A stretch of DNA of 64,000 bases from Ursus arctos. Its lineage: Eukaryota; Chordata; Mammalia; Carnivora; Ursidae. Under the pieces are notes generated by a model, which saw nothing but the letters and a program-made list of their open reading frames with translations, made no database searches and was not told the origin of the DNA. Where the stretch lies: positions 17,881,848 to 17,945,847 of the forward strand of contig NW_026622986.1 in assembly GCF_023065955.2 (NCBI RefSeq), read 5' to 3'. Positions 34,491-47,639 of this stretch are shown piece by piece (the first letter of the stretch is position 1; every line of letters begins with the position of its first letter). A program made the position numbers and the translations under genes.

Positions 34491-36539
34491 CCCCATTTTA
34501 CAGAAGGGGGAACCGAGACTTGGCAAACCTGCCCTGTGGGCCAGAGAAAGCTTTAAAACCCTTCTGTGGAGCATGAGAAGGAGAAAAAGCACTTGCTGAA
34601 GGAGGACAGAGGACGGTGTTTGTAAAACAGAAAGTTAGGGAAACAAGGGAAAGAAATGAATGAATTTATCTCATTCTTGGGTTTTGTAGGTCCTAGGAAG
34701 AAATATTTTTTGATCACCCCCCCAACCCTGTTTTTAAAGAACATTTGTTCACATAAGACAAATATATTCCTTCTTGGACATGTCTGCCAATTTAAAATAT
34801 GTATGAATTTTATTACCACCACAAATGAAGAGTCTCAGTTTTTTTTCTTCCCTTAAGAAATCTGAATAGTCTAGATTTCCGTTATGGCAAAGGAGGTGAA
34901 TAATTGTGTTTGAAGTCTTATTATGCTAAGTGTTTTAGTAAATAACACCAAAGATTTAATGTTCAGAGTAATTGTTTAAAAAAAAAAAAAAAAGAAAGAG
35001 TGTCTGTTGAAACAGGACCTGGGTTTCTGGGATGTGGTATTAAATCTAATCACCCCACTTAGGTTATCCCTCCTTTGGAGACTCATAAAGATAAGGGCAA
35101 CAGGATAATTGGGATATTATGTACTCTTTAAAACAGCATGATTTAGTCCAAGTAGGAATTGCTGGGGCTCTAAATTAATCCCCTGGGGAATAAATGAAAA
35201 ATATATATGTGATATATTATGGAGGTATATATTTTGGTGCTTTGATATCATGGAGTGTCTCCCATTAATCTGTCATTAATTTGAACCGGGGCAATCTGAC
35301 GGTGATTAAAGCATATCTCGATAATCAGAAGCTAAAGAAGCCCACCGAGAGATTTACTTAAATGATCTAATCAGCTTTTCTTTTCATAGAAGACACAAAA
35401 CTGAGGTCCTGACAACTCGAGGGCATTAACAATCCCAGGGCACTTTTCATAAGAGTCCGGGTATTTAGCCCCAGTGTCCTGGCCAAATTCCAACTCCAGT
35501 AATGCCATTTTGCCTCCCGAATGTCCCCCTGCAGCTACCAGTGGCTACAGTATTATTCTTCCCTTCCTGCCCCAAAGTGTGAGGCTTTGTGAGGACGTGG
35601 CACTGTGCGCTGCAAATCCGAGGCTTCATTTCTATTCCGAGTGCCTGCATTTTGGCTAAGCTGCCGTAAGTACGTGGTAGGGGATATTCACATGACTTCC
35701 ATTATAAGGGGGAAATTGCAGAAGACTTATTCCTTTGGAGAACTTGTTTTCATCGTTGGTAAAAAATGATACTGTGATTACTACTGTTAGGTAAAATTAG
35801 ACGAGCATCAGCTATGAATACCAGTATGTACATTTTTATTCCTGTGTACCTTATTTTGGTCTGTCGGTCAGATACAATGACGATGACTGGTGAGATTTCT
35901 GTTCTTGCACTGGCCCATGCCGGGTTGTACTAAAATTTGTAACAGGAACTAGTTCTTGGTTTGTTAAGAAAATGTAGGTAAAGACTTAAAAGTGTTGCAA
36001 AATGCAGAAGATTTAAGTGTGGGATGACATGCGGGTGAATAGGCCTAAGTTTCATTGAGAAAATCCTGATTTGGAGAGCAGAGAGATGTATTTTTTTTGG
36101 TCTGGCCAGTGGTTTCATAATTGTACAACTGGACAGCTTGATAAGCTATTTCTGGAATCCTGTTTTTCGAAACAGTCTGTGTTCCCTCAGAGGGGTGACT
36201 TCCAGCTGATGGGCATGAGTGCAATGCCGTGGGGAGGACTTGGTTGCTTTTCACGAACAGGACTGCTCATGGCACTTGTGAGTGGCTCCATGTCTCCTCT
36301 CTCTCGGAGGATTGGGAGAAACCAAGAAAGAACTTCTGGAGGGATTGAGGGAAACTGAGGCAGAAAGCTGGTAGAAAAGGGTATACAGTCCTGACAAAAA
36401 AAAGATGAAAAAGTCCAAAGGGTCCCAGGGGGATAACCTAAATATTTCAGATTTTAGAGGTTGAAATTTTCAGTGAATTAGATCATCAGTCCGCATCTAG
36501 ACCTTCAAGCCCCGTTTCTCATGATTTCCTTCTTTGACA
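34491..36539. other. Unique non-coding sequence with a possible conserved element
   Basis: There is no coding signature and no recognised repeat. At 35225-35480 the sequence is mixed in composition and dense in homeodomain-type cores (CATTAATCTGTCATTAATTT, GTGATTAAAGC, GATAATCAG, ATCTAATCAGC). It is a candidate regulatory element, discussed in the findings. Confidence 0.4.
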
Positions 36540-36930
36540 TTAGCCAGGACTTTTTGGTTGCAAATACAGTGACTCAACACGAACGCTTACCACTGTAGAG
36601 GACACACCAGCTTGCTGAGCTGCTGGTCCCAGGGTTATCACGTGTCATCCCTTCACCCTCCCTCAACTCTTTTCCAGGTAGTCTCTGTCCCTTGCGGTGG
36701 TTAAAATGGCTTCTTTTCAGCTCCAGGCTTACATCCTAGCCAGCTCAGCAGAAAGAACTTTCCTTCCCCGCCAGTTTGAATGAAAGCTACAAGATTACTT
36801 GGCTAGGTCTGATTTCAGTCTCATGCCCATTTCTGCCGCCAGGAGGATGACTCACATGGAAGGGGTAGGGGTGAGATGAGCTGGACTCAGGCCAGAGGGA
36901 CTGGGTGCATTCCAAAAGCAGAGGGCAAGC
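36540..36930. mobile_element. Ancient interspersed repeat, family not assigned
   Basis: 'CAGCTCCAGGCTTACATCCT' then 'AGCCAGCTCAGCAGAAAGAA' and 'GTCTCATGCCCATTTCTGCC' match a common old mammalian repeat that I know by sequence but cannot name with confidence. Confidence 0.5.
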
Positions 36931-38106
36931 GGTTGCTACCGGGAGGAGCAATATGGACACCGAGCATCGAAACGCAAACGTCTGTCTCTGACATGTAAAT
37001 TGCAATGCATTTATTGGACAGTGCTGACCTACATTTGTTTTGATTTTGTAAAAGGGTTCAACACATTTGACCATGTGGATGTTAAATGTAGAATCATGGA
37101 GCTGGCCGCCCCATCCCGTTTCCCACCGAGTAGAGAGAAGTTCACAATTTTGGTGTCCAAGCCAAGGAGTCTTTCAGCTTCTACTTGAATTCCTCTAGGG
37201 ATATTGTGTTTATTACTCCATAAGGCAGTGTATTTTATTATAATATGAATTTGTGCTAACGGTTGTTAACGGGTTTTGTGCTAATGGCTCCCCTTGACTC
37301 TCTGTTGATGGTCCCTTTTCTGAGCTTTGGAGTTAATATGGAGTAAATTTCATCTTTCCAAGCCATGGTCTCTCAGCTCTTTCAAATTTCATTTTGTCTC
37401 TTTGCTATATGCACCTGTTTCTCTTCGTTGTTCCCAACTCCTTTCTTTCCCTCTTTCTGCTTTTTCTTTTCCATAATATAAAGAAAGCTTATGGGTGCTC
37501 ATTATCAAAGGGAACTCTGTCTCTCCAATTTCATGACAGTTGTTAGACAGGCAATTCACTTTTAGAAGTTTCTCAAGTTTCTTTATGAATTACAGATTGG
37601 GGCTCAATGTAAAGAGTTTATCATGAAAGTAAAATTTAAAAATAGCACTCTCAAAACATTTATGTACCCAATTTTAAAAATGAAGTCAAATGATTTCAGA
37701 AACATAGGCTGTTCAAATGTGTGTGTGTGTGTTCTAAGTTTTCTATAAGACGGAACAAATGGGGCATGATGAAGATAATTCTGGGGTGTCCTTAAGTAAC
37801 CCACGAATAGAAATATTCAGCTAAACTGTAAGAGAACAATGATTTTGTAGATCAGAATTTAGATTCTAATGCACACTTGACCTAGTAAATCAACTCCTAA
37901 GAAAGGATGTTGCATTGTTCTCTCTGTGTTGTGATGTTTTTAGCACGGTAAGTCCAAGCAGAGACTATTAAACTCTTGGCCTTTCAAAGGAAATTCAGAG
38001 GCTTAGATTCCACTCCTTTATTAATAATTCGCTGCTTGCATTAGCCATTTACATTTCTGGATCAGTGTCATTTTCCTTTAGCTAAGTATCTTAGACATTA
38101 TTTGTT
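36931..38106. other. Unique non-coding sequence
   Basis: No gene or repeat recognised apart from a short (GT)n at 37719-37730. Confidence 0.4.
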
Positions 38107-38170
38107 AGAGATGGTGTGTATCGAATGTATTTTAAATCAGAGATGCTGTGTGTCGAATGTATTTTAAATC
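38107..38170 (+). repeat. 32-bp tandem duplication
   Basis: Two copies (from 38107 and 38139) of AGAGATG-TGTGT-TCGAATG plus TATTTTAAATC, with two mismatches. It is a local duplication in otherwise unique sequence. Confidence 0.9.
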
Positions 38171-38929
38171 AGATCTCCTTAATCACTAAATTTGGCTGTG
38201 ATTTGTAACTTTTAGTTTATAGGCACTAGCACGAATATAATACAATTTATCAACAATGAATTTCTATCATCTTTATAGGAAATAACAAATGTATTCATGT
38301 ATTTAGGTGATTTTTACTGTGTTCATGGAAAGTTCACAAATAACTAGCTCACATATCGTATGTCTGGTTTGTAAGAGTATGTGGAGAAGGAAATTTGGCG
38401 TCGTCAAGACACTTCTTACACGATGGGAAGAAGAGACTGAGTGGACTTGAACTGAGCTATCCGAGCCTATGAGGATGGGAGGGAGGGACCCACGTCTTAG
38501 GAAGAATGCATGCATTGTCTCCTCCCTTTTCCACAGAGCTTAATGTTGATGTGGAAAGATTGATGGGCCCCGAGTTGGCAGAACTATTAGTCTAAGAGGA
38601 GGATGAATTGAGGGTGAAGGTGTGGAAGGAGAGAGAGGAGAGCTAGCACGTAACCGGGTGTAATAGAGGTGTGCAGCTGCCGACGGTGAGACCAGAAGAG
38701 CTACTTGTCACATGCAATTGCGACTGAAACCCATCACCCTGCCTTTGTTAATGTTCGTACCCGGTGCAATTTCTTTTCCAGTGACTGTTCCAGGAATAAT
38801 GTGCCAGATGGAGTGCGAGTGTTCGTGGGTCGGGTGATATGCTATTACTAGTCCCATCTGCTCGCTGCCCCTGGGACTTTTCAGCTGCAGATTAAAGACT
38901 AATACTGAGTGACAGACGCCAAATGGGCA
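38171..38929. other. Unique non-coding sequence
   Basis: No gene or repeat recognised. Confidence 0.4.
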
Positions 38930-38972
38930 ATCCTCATACATAGTAGGTGCTCAATAAATGCCACTGGATTTG
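38930..38972 (+). mobile_element. MIR/L2 terminal fragment
   Basis: 'CATACATAGTAGGTGCTCAA' followed by TAAATGCCACTGGATT is the shared 3' terminal pattern of MIR and L2. The upstream part is not recognisable. Confidence 0.55.
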
Positions 38973-39107
38973 AGTGAAGCCACTAGTGGTGGCTGGGGCA
39001 GCTTTTGCAGCAAGAGACATGGGTTAAGACATTAATGTGTTTTAGAACAGTTTCTACCTACAATTCAGAAGTAAACAATTTCCTTCCTTCCCGCCGTTCT
39101 TTTTTCG

Positions 39108-39200
39108 CAAACAAGTATTTTCTGAGAACTTGCTAAGCACTCAGTTCATTTTAGGTACTGTGTGTGGACAACAATCATATAAGACTTGTTTTTCATGAAG
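39108..39200 (-). mobile_element. L2-like relic
   Basis: 'CAAGTATTTTCTGAGAACTT', 'GCTAAGCACTCAGTTCATTT', 'TAGGTACTGTGTGTGGACAA' follow a worn reverse L2 end. Confidence 0.4.
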
Positions 39201-42200
39201 TTGAGGCTGGGTGCCTCATTTTTTACCCCCAACACTTGCCTTTTTTCCTTTTATCATCTCGAATCCTCCCAAATTATTGTCAGATTTGAAGAAAGCAAAA
39301 CAACGCTTCTGTTTACTTGTGTATTAAACAGAAAACTGGGGTCAATTTCATAATTTAAATACAAAAGAAAATTGCAGGAGTTCAGTTTCTCTCTAAGGAA
39401 AGCATATGCTGTGGGTTAGATTTTTCTCTCCACTGAAAGGGGGTTTTCTTCCTGTTCCTTAAATCCACTTCCACGTTTGTGAAGGATCTTTTTCCAGGGC
39501 CATCAAGGAAAAACAAAAAAAAAGAAACCAAAAAACCCAAAAAACTAAAAATCTTTCGACTCAGTAAAACGTCACAGTGACTCATTATTGGGTAGACTCA
39601 GATATACAGGGACTACAAGTACTACATTTACTAAGTATTTATCCCAACACAAGTTCCTACTGCCGATTACAAAGCCCCTTGTCCCCTTCATTTCTTCCCG
39701 CTTTTAGCCTATCTCATTCTCAAAGATTTTTTTTTCCCCTGCTTGTATACGTTGCTTAATTTCCTTTTCCAGGTTACTTTTTTTTTCTTTTTTCAATCTG
39801 TCTTTACATCTCTATGGCATCTATCACCATAGCACCCAGTTTAATAGTATCTGGGCCAATTATTCTATTTTTAAGACACAATGGGTTGGTTTGTTAACAG
39901 AATTTATATTGCATTTCCAGTTATGGGCATTTCCAGGTAATTGCTTAAGTTTGATATGGTGGAAAGATGGTTTGCAATATTTTTAGAAATAGGAATTAGA
40001 AATACATCTCCTAAAATCATTGGTTTTAAAACATTGGTAACAATAAAAAGCAGAATACATTTAATTAGAAAAAGTAAATAAAAGCTTTTAGTTGCCTTAA
40101 CTGGTTAACAAAACTAGACTTTGAAAGAGAATTGTGTGTATTGTTAATTTTTTTTCCTTAAGGTTGGGTTAGAGCCCTACGTACTGAATGTGAAATCTCA
40201 ATTTTTTCTTTTCGTCCTTGGCCATTGTGTTTACTATTATTGTGGTGGTTGGCCTGGATTGTTTTTCTGAAAAGGAAACGCCCTTACCAGATAAAAATCA
40301 GGGCTTATCTTTGCTTTGCAGTGAAATCCCAAAATAGCATACAAGTTTTTAAGGAGTTGAACAAATCCATAGAAATCAGAAAGGAAATATATATATATTT
40401 AGAAATCCATTTGAATTCTAATTGTTTTTTGACCTCTACTATGTACTTAAATATGTGCTAGTTTTCTATTTTAAGCATTGATCATCAGTGCGGTTCTTAA
40501 ACAACAAACAAAACCAAATGAAATAAAAAACCCCAAGTTAAGAAAAAACCCCAGCAAACCTTTAACTCAGAGATATTTAAAAGCAATTCTGTTGGGCAGC
40601 GAGAAATTAGGAGGAAAATACAACCCATGCTGATTTTCTAGGTTTGAATAGAAACTGTGATGATTCCAGTTACGTTTCCATGGATTTCATTAAAGAGGCA
40701 TTTCAGCTCCATGTGACTCATTACTACTTACTTACCAAGTTTGATTAAATATGGTATTCTAATGTTAATCTAAAATATTAAGTATCTAATGACTGTTATT
40801 TAATATTAATTGCAAATTTAGAGCGTTAGGTCTCATACAGAATAGAAGACACAGCCTGGGTCCTCGATGGCACTTGAGGAATGATCTGTGAGCACGGCCA
40901 TGCATGCGACGTGCGTGCGGGTGGGTGTCTGAGGAGGTCAGAAATAAGGCTGAAAGGTATGATGGTGTTGGAGTGTCACTGTCGTGTGCCGTTGAGCATC
41001 GTGTGTAAATGACAGGGGGTTTGCTGTGCTCTTTCTCAGTCCTTGGAACAGCAGGGCAGAGATCCCAATGTCCCAGGGGTCCCCAGGCTAACATCACTCT
41101 GACCCTCCTGTATCTGGGGCCTCTTGTGAGACGTTTATCTCTATTGCTTGATCATTTGCATATTCAACTTGCAACTTCATTTCTCCTCTGCAGAAGAATC
41201 ACTGTTCTAGATTCACCTCCCTGAGCAGAGCTTAGTCATTCTTTTCCTCCTCTGGTCCCTTAATGTGCTCCCTCTTCTCAAATGCTCAGAACATTGGTAT
41301 GAATCGGTCTTACCTTCTCAAGACCTCATTTCAAGTCCAGCTTTGATTGTGTTGTAGTAATAGACTGCTGGGGACTTCGGCGTGGGCCAAAGAAGACACA
41401 TACCTAAATTTTTCAGCTATGGGAACAGGGCAACAAAATTCCCAACAGCACTCCTGGGCGTACACAACAGATTCCTGTGAAAAATCTCATCTTCGTCTCT
41501 TTATTTCCTTTTCCTTGTTTCCTCTCCCACAACTTCTGCTGTCTCTCACCCTGATGTGTTGTGATAGGGGGTTTTCTTAGCTCAGTGGCCAAGAATTTAT
41601 CTGTATTGATTTGTCACATTGCACCTGCTGAAATCCTAACAAAAAACTTGGCCTAAGGAATAGAAGTCAGTCTGATAAACTTAAACCTCACGAACTACGC
41701 AGCGGCTGTGCACATATAGAACACTACCAGAATCTTCCTCCCCGACTGCTTCGATATTCTTGTTTTATGCCTTCACTCTTTTCATTGGGCTTGCCCTTTG
41801 GGTGTCAGGAAGTAGGGAAAATGAATTTCATGATGATCGTCTTATCCAGCAGAAGCAGACACTTGACTCTCGGGCTATGTGGTTGCATCCGTAGTTTATG
41901 TTAGCATGAAGTGTAGCAGTTTGCAGACTGTTGGCTCTAGAACAGCCTCGCAGCTGGAGGTGCACAGCCCTGGCAGGGGAGAAACTAACGCCAAAGGGTC
42001 ACTTTATTTAGGTGGCTTAGTCCCTTGTGACTGTGAGGTTGAGAAGGACCCAGCCATCTCTAGGGGCAAAAACATTGTTTACATGAAGAACAATAGTGGT
42101 GTAATATTTTTTCTCCTTTTTTCTTTTCTTGATTTAATCTGAAGAGCTTTACTCCCTCCCAGAATCTCTGAATTTTCCTTTATGGCCAGTGTTTGCAATG

Positions 42201-42309
42201 CTGGGGTAGAGCTGTACTTTCTCCAACTTTGGAGAAGTTTAGGTAGAAAAACTTGTGAAAACACTGTTTATACAAAACAGCAAATTTCACTTCGTGTTAG
42301 GAATTTCTA
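39201..42309. other. Unique non-coding sequence
   Basis: About 3.1 kb without a gene or a recognised repeat. It includes an A-rich patch at 39510-39555 and TATA-rich bits at 40388-40400. Open frame 40786-41097 minus has no domain. Confidence 0.4.
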
Positions 42310-44160
42310 CCTGTTAATTTATTCATTCGCTCAAAAAATGTGTATCAAATGCCTTCAAAGCACAAGGCTCAGTTTAGGAGCCGAGGATATAGCGGTTTCC
42401 TTGCTCTCGTGGAACTTCATTCTAGTGAAGGGAGACCGATTAAAACAAGAAGGCAAATAGCTCATCTGTCACCTGCTGTCAGATGCTATGGAAACAGTGA
42501 GGCAGGGAAAGAGAATGCTGGATTGAAGGGTGGGTTACTATTCTAGGCAGGATGTCAGGGATGGTCTCTAATGAGGTGACATTTGAGCCGAGACCGGATG
42601 GAAGTGAGGGCGTGAGCTGTGAAGATGTTTGAGGGAAGAGCAAGTATAAAGGGAGGAGGTGGAAGCACGTGGGTGTGTTGGGCAAAAAGGAAGAAGGACA
42701 ATGAATGGAGAGCGTAAGGGCAAAGGAAGCAGGGAGATGAAGCCAGAGAGACGGGGTTGGATTGAAGCAGGAATTGTTTAGGGTCTCTCAGGGGATTTTA
42801 AGAATGTTGGCTTTCACTCTGAGTGATGCTATCTGATTCATGTTTTAGAAGTTCCACCAGGTTGCTATGTTGAGAAGAAGCTCTTGGGTGGGCGCAAGGA
42901 GTCTATCACAGTAATCCCGGTGAGAAATGATGGGGTCTGCATCATGCTAGGAATAGCGGAAGAGATTGGAAGAGGTCATGTTCTAAACCTAGTTTGGAGG
43001 TGAAGCCATTGGGATTTACCTTGGGAGGTAGGGTGTAAAAAATGCAAGGAGTCAGATATCACTCTTTTTTTAAAATCTGAACATTTGGTCAGTGAGTAGT
43101 AATTTACCGAAATGGAAGGGACTGGAGGAGGCACAGGTTATCGGGGGAGAGTCAGAAGTTGGGTGCAGGACTTATTAGGGTTGAGATGTCTATAAGACAT
43201 GGAGAATGAGGTGTCAAGAAGGCAAGGGAATACGGCAGATCCAGAGATCAAGAACAATTACAGGCTGGAGCCATGAGTGCAGAATAAGTGTTTCAGGCCA
43301 TGAGACTGGCTGAGATTAAGTAGGTGTGGGTACATACAGAAAATAAAGAGGTATAGTGACTGAGCTCTGAGCCATCCCAAGGTTAGGGTGACAAGAAACT
43401 ATCCATGTATGTGAAGAAGACTGAGCCAGTGTATTAGTTTCCAATAGCTGCTGTAACGAGGTACCAGAAACTGGGTGACTTAGAACAACAGAAATTCACT
43501 GTGTCACAGTTCCAGAAGCTAGAAGTCCGAAAGCAAGGTGTCAACAGGGCCATGCTACCTCTGATGGCGCTTGGGGACAATTCTTCCGTGCTTCCTCTAG
43601 CTTTTGGGGTTTTCCTACCACCTTTGCATTCCCCATAGGTGCTCCTCTCCGGTCGCACAGTCTTCTTCTCCTGTGTGTCTTCACTCTGTGCGTGTCGGTG
43701 TCCAGATTTCCCCTTTTCATAAGGACGCTAGTCATTTTGGATGAAGACCCACCCTAATGACCTCATCTTCACTCGGTTAAATCTTCAAAGACCTTATTTC
43801 CAAATAAGGTCACATTCTCAGGTACTGGGCTTTAGGTCTTCAACGTATCTTTTTTGAGGGACACAAGTCAACCCATAAGAGCCAGTGAGAAGCCAGAGAA
43901 TGTGGTGTTCTGGAAGCTAAGTGAAGAATGTGTTTCAGGCAGGAAGGCTGGATGAACGGGGTGAGAGGCTGCTGACAGACCAAACAAGATGACCAGGAAG
44001 GACTGACCAGGGATTGAGCCATGTAGGGGTCATTGGTGTCTTAGCGATGAGTGATTTCGGCTTAATGGTTCAGTGATGAAAATTGGGTTGATGTTCAAGA
44101 CAGGATGGAAAACAGGAGTTAGAGAAAGCAAGCATAGACAGTTTTTTTGAGGAGTTTTTC
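42310..44160 (+). mobile_element. Long ancient LINE-like repeat, split by an LTR
   Basis: It begins at the 'ATTCATTCGCTCAAAAAATG' end and runs through 'GGAACTTCATTCTAGTGAAG', 'ATGAGGTGACATTTGAGCCG', 'CTATCACAGTAATCCCGGTG', 'TTGAGATGTCTATAAGACAT', then, after the LTR, 'GAGAATGTGGTGTTCTGGAA' and 'GCTAAGTGAAGAATGTGTTT'. The collinear order matches a long old mammalian repeat whose formal family name I cannot state with certainty. Purine-rich and non-coding throughout. Confidence 0.55.
43435..43885 (-). mobile_element. MLT1-like (MaLR) LTR with 5-bp target duplication
   Basis: The LTR is 43440-43880, reading TGTATTAGTTTCCAATAGCT, AGAAACTGGGTGACTTAGAA, TTCCAAATAAGGTCACATTC and ending CAACCCATAAGA. 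GCCAG is duplicated at 43435-43439 and 43881-43885, and the older repeat resumes seamlessly on both sides. Confidence 0.8.
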
Positions 44161-44371
44161 ATGTAGGGCAAGAGAAAAATAAGGTGGTGGCCATGGAGAA
44201 ACCAGAGTTCAAAGGATTTTCTTTTTTTTTAAACACAGTGGAAGAAATAGCAGCATGTTTATATACCAATGTGAGTGAACCACTAGAGGGGGAAATGTTA
44301 CAGGAAAAAGGGGACCATTTCCAGAGTGATGTCTTTGGGTAGGCAAGAGGGTGTGGGAGCTAATAAGCTCT
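44161..44371. other. Uncertain sequence next to old repeat
   Basis: No gene. It may be a further decayed part of the preceding repeat. Confidence 0.3.
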
Positions 44372-44430
44372 CCACAAGCCCTTCAGGCAATTCTGATACA
44401 CACCCAAGATTGAGAATCACTGTTCCAGAT
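44372..44430 (-). mobile_element. MER5A terminal fragment
   Basis: 'CAAGCCCTTCAGGCAATTCT' followed by 'GATACACACCCAAGATTGAG' and AATCACTGTTCC is the reverse of the MER5A start. Confidence 0.6.
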
Positions 44431-45827
44431 GATCTCTAGAAAATTCTGTGTCTTGTGATGTATTTTACCCCATCCCTGAATCTGAAATCCTTTGTTTGTT
44501 TAGAAGGTTGGTGATTGCCTAGCAGGCACAGAGAATGCGTTAAGAAGAATTTGACTACAGCGTTGTACAGGGAGTTGTGCCTTAGGGAATGGCAGCTCTC
44601 CATCTGTGCTTTACTCCAAGGGTTTAAAAAGCTGTACTGTGTCTTTAAACTGCTCCTCCTGCCATTCAGAGGTGCCTCTTCAACACTGCCTGGGAGATCT
44701 GGCTGCTTCTCCAGCCTCTATTTTTAGATGACCCTGCATCAAACCCCAGCAGAGTGAAGAGTGTGTCATGGGGACTTGAAATATTTGTATTTGGCAGGAC
44801 TTAGACTCTGTAAAACAAGTTAGTGTCCTAATACCCAAATGCTATTATATCAAATTTTCGTGTATTGAGTTTACTTAAAATAGGACCTAGTATTTCCGTT
44901 AAAATCCTTCCAAAGAAAGACCTCCAGTTCTGATCATCCGATGATTGTGTGATTTTGTTGGGTTCATTGTAAATCGTAGCTGTGGGTTAGTGTGACCACC
45001 TAATGTGACGGCACCTTGGAGTCACTTTTATTTGAAAATGGACAGTTTCCAATAAGAAGTACAGTTTCCGTACTTTGTTTCTTGAGTTGGTTCATTCTTT
45101 AATTCTCCTGTTAGAATACTGAAAAAAGTGGAGACAGTGGAAAGAGTTTTAATCAAAGTAGCACTGACTTCACTTTGAGTAAAATAACTTGCCGTAAACA
45201 GATGTTTGGCTAGTACAGAGAATGGTGCCTTACTAGCTGTTGAACTTACTTTGAGAATGCTGACTCCACATTATTTGGTGGAAGATCTGATTTGGTAGAA
45301 GATCGCTCTATCCCCCACTCTCCGAGGTCTACATTTCTCAAGGGGACATTTCCTCCTCCCTCCTTTGAAGAATTCAGAAAGGATTTGAATCACCTTTTGG
45401 TACTAGGAAATTATTTCCCTAATTTCTCTGAGTGTGTCTAAGGAAATTCAGAACCAGCCTTACCTTTTAGTGTTCTGGGATTTTGCTAATTCTGTGTGTG
45501 CTCGTCGAATATTGACATTTTTACCCTGGAGCAAGCATTCACTCATAAGATATCCCGCAGATGGAGGTCTCTGTGCCCAGCACCGGTGACATAGAGCAGG
45601 AGGGGTGCAGGGTCTCATGGGGCTGACCGTCTAGCAAACAACATTTGTAACACGTCCAGTGTGATAAGAGCAATGGTGGATTCAGGCCCTGGGGCCCAGG
45701 CTGCCCAGGTGAGAGGGCTTCCCCCTGACTGGCTGGTGTGGCAGTCCGTGCTCAGCATGGTCGGTGGAGGGAAGAGACAGTGGAGCTTTTCCGCTATGTG
45801 ATCTTTAAATACTTTATAATAACTTAT
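44431..45827. other. Mostly unique non-coding sequence
   Basis: No gene. 45530-45690 has loose similarity to the old repeat end seen at 42310 (for example GGGTCTCATGGGGCTGACCG), too weak to call. Confidence 0.4.
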
Positions 45828-46005
45828 ACTACAACATTTCACATTCTGTATTCAGTTGCTTTCATAGCCATCTATTTCATCCTCACAAACACCCTGCCTC
45901 TAGGCAGACCAGGAGAGAAAGTCAAGGCTTATAACCTTTGACCTGTTCAATTTCACACAGTTGGTACGTGTAGGAGCCGAGCCTAAAACCCAGGGCATGA
46001 GTCCT
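45828..46005 (-). mobile_element. MIR SINE relic
   Basis: 'TTTCATCCTCACAAACACCC', 'ACCTGTTCAATTTCACACAG', 'TTGGTACGTGTAGGAGCCGA' follow the reverse MIR core. Confidence 0.75.
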
Positions 46006-47639
46006 GGTTCAGATGTTTTACACCCATAATTAGGAAAACCTTTAGTTCTGAAATGAACCAACTCATGTTCTAGAACCACTGACAGTTTGACAGTTGTTTA
46101 AAGGATGTTTGAACTGTCTTGAAGTTTCCTTGAAATTGTAAATCTTTAGATGCACCTCTCAAATAATAATAGCTTTGCAAAGTTTTAAGAAAGTCTGAGG
46201 TTGATGACTGAGATGACTTCGTGTTTAATGTTGCATTTGATAAGCGTGCCATAAATTATGTTGGTTCGTTGAGGAGTTATTTTTAAAATGCATTGTAAAA
46301 CTTTACGCACACTGTCATTGTTCCTGAAGGAGATCTTGGCTTGTACTTTTCAGATATGAAATTTTATGACTGATAGCAGATAGGTTTTTTTTTTTTTCTT
46401 GTTTTTTCCTTCCTCTTGTTCCCCATATTTTTAAGGTGTACCTTTATAAGTGATTGAAGCTGTTTTTTTGTGGTTTTGAAATGATTTCTGTTTGATTGCT
46501 TTAAAACTTGCAGTGAAGCTTTATCTAACAGAATAATTTAGTGCCCGGTTTCACTTAAAGCACCTTCCAAAAGTCTAGAAGAGCAAGAATGGATCCTATG
46601 TGTGTTCTGCTGGGCCACAGAGAATGTGCTGCTAGCAAGATCACAGGCAGAGTGAAAGGAGACACGTCTACTGTATTTGAACTAACCCTGGCTCTTGATC
46701 AGAATGGAAGGCCTGATGGACTGAGGCCCTAGCCAGGTCCCAGAGCCTCTGGGATAAATGATGTTCATTTTGATAATAGCTGTTCTTAGTAATATTTCTG
46801 AGAAAACACACAAAACTGATTGCAGTTGACTGTAAAAATGACTTTTGCCCTGTTCGGTTTGCCCTGTTTTCAGTTAATTGAGGCATCTTCCAGTAAAAAT
46901 AGATTTAAAGTGGGAGCTTTCCCCTATGGTGGTGGAGTAAGAGGGTGATCAAGACTGTCTGATTGACTGAAGAAATTCAGAGAAGCAAAATAAGTCTAGT
47001 TTTAAATATTCTGTTAATGTCATATTAGGTTATGAATACATTAACAGTAGAGACATTTCTAAGACAGTCTTGGGGATTTCAAAGGTCATCAGGGGTCATC
47101 CAGACTCCTAACAGATCTCGGATTTGGGAACTGGTTCATGGTAACCTCTACCTCTGACTACGTAGAGTTAACACAAGGATACAAACTGGACTGTTTGACG
47201 TTTCTTGGGCATGTCCAGTGTCCCTCTGCTGCCCTCTTTTGAAATGCTGCTTTCTTGGCGCAAAGGCCTAGTCTCTCCATGACTACCTACCCACTCAGAT
47301 GCGTGACCCAATCTTATGGCAGGAGTCAAATAGCAGCCCTCTTTAGGAAGTCCTGCTCCCAAGTGGGCGTCATCTCTCTTTCCTCGGGAAACCCCATATA
47401 ACCTCTGTGCTTTCTTTTTATGCAGTTACATCTGTGAAAGTCCCCAGTGCTGACCTGGCACATAGACACTCACGGAATGCCAGCTTTCCTTCTTTCTTTT
47501 TATTCTGTCTTATTTTGTGGCTTATTTGTGTCTATGTCTTTTTTACTTTTAGCAATTAGTAGAATCGATGTCACTGCTTCTACTTGCTTTAAAATACTTT
47601 ATCTGATAAAATATATTCTATATGCAAATGACTATAAAT
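46006..47639. other. Unique non-coding sequence
   Basis: No gene or repeat recognised apart from a T-run at 46386-46397. Confidence 0.4.
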
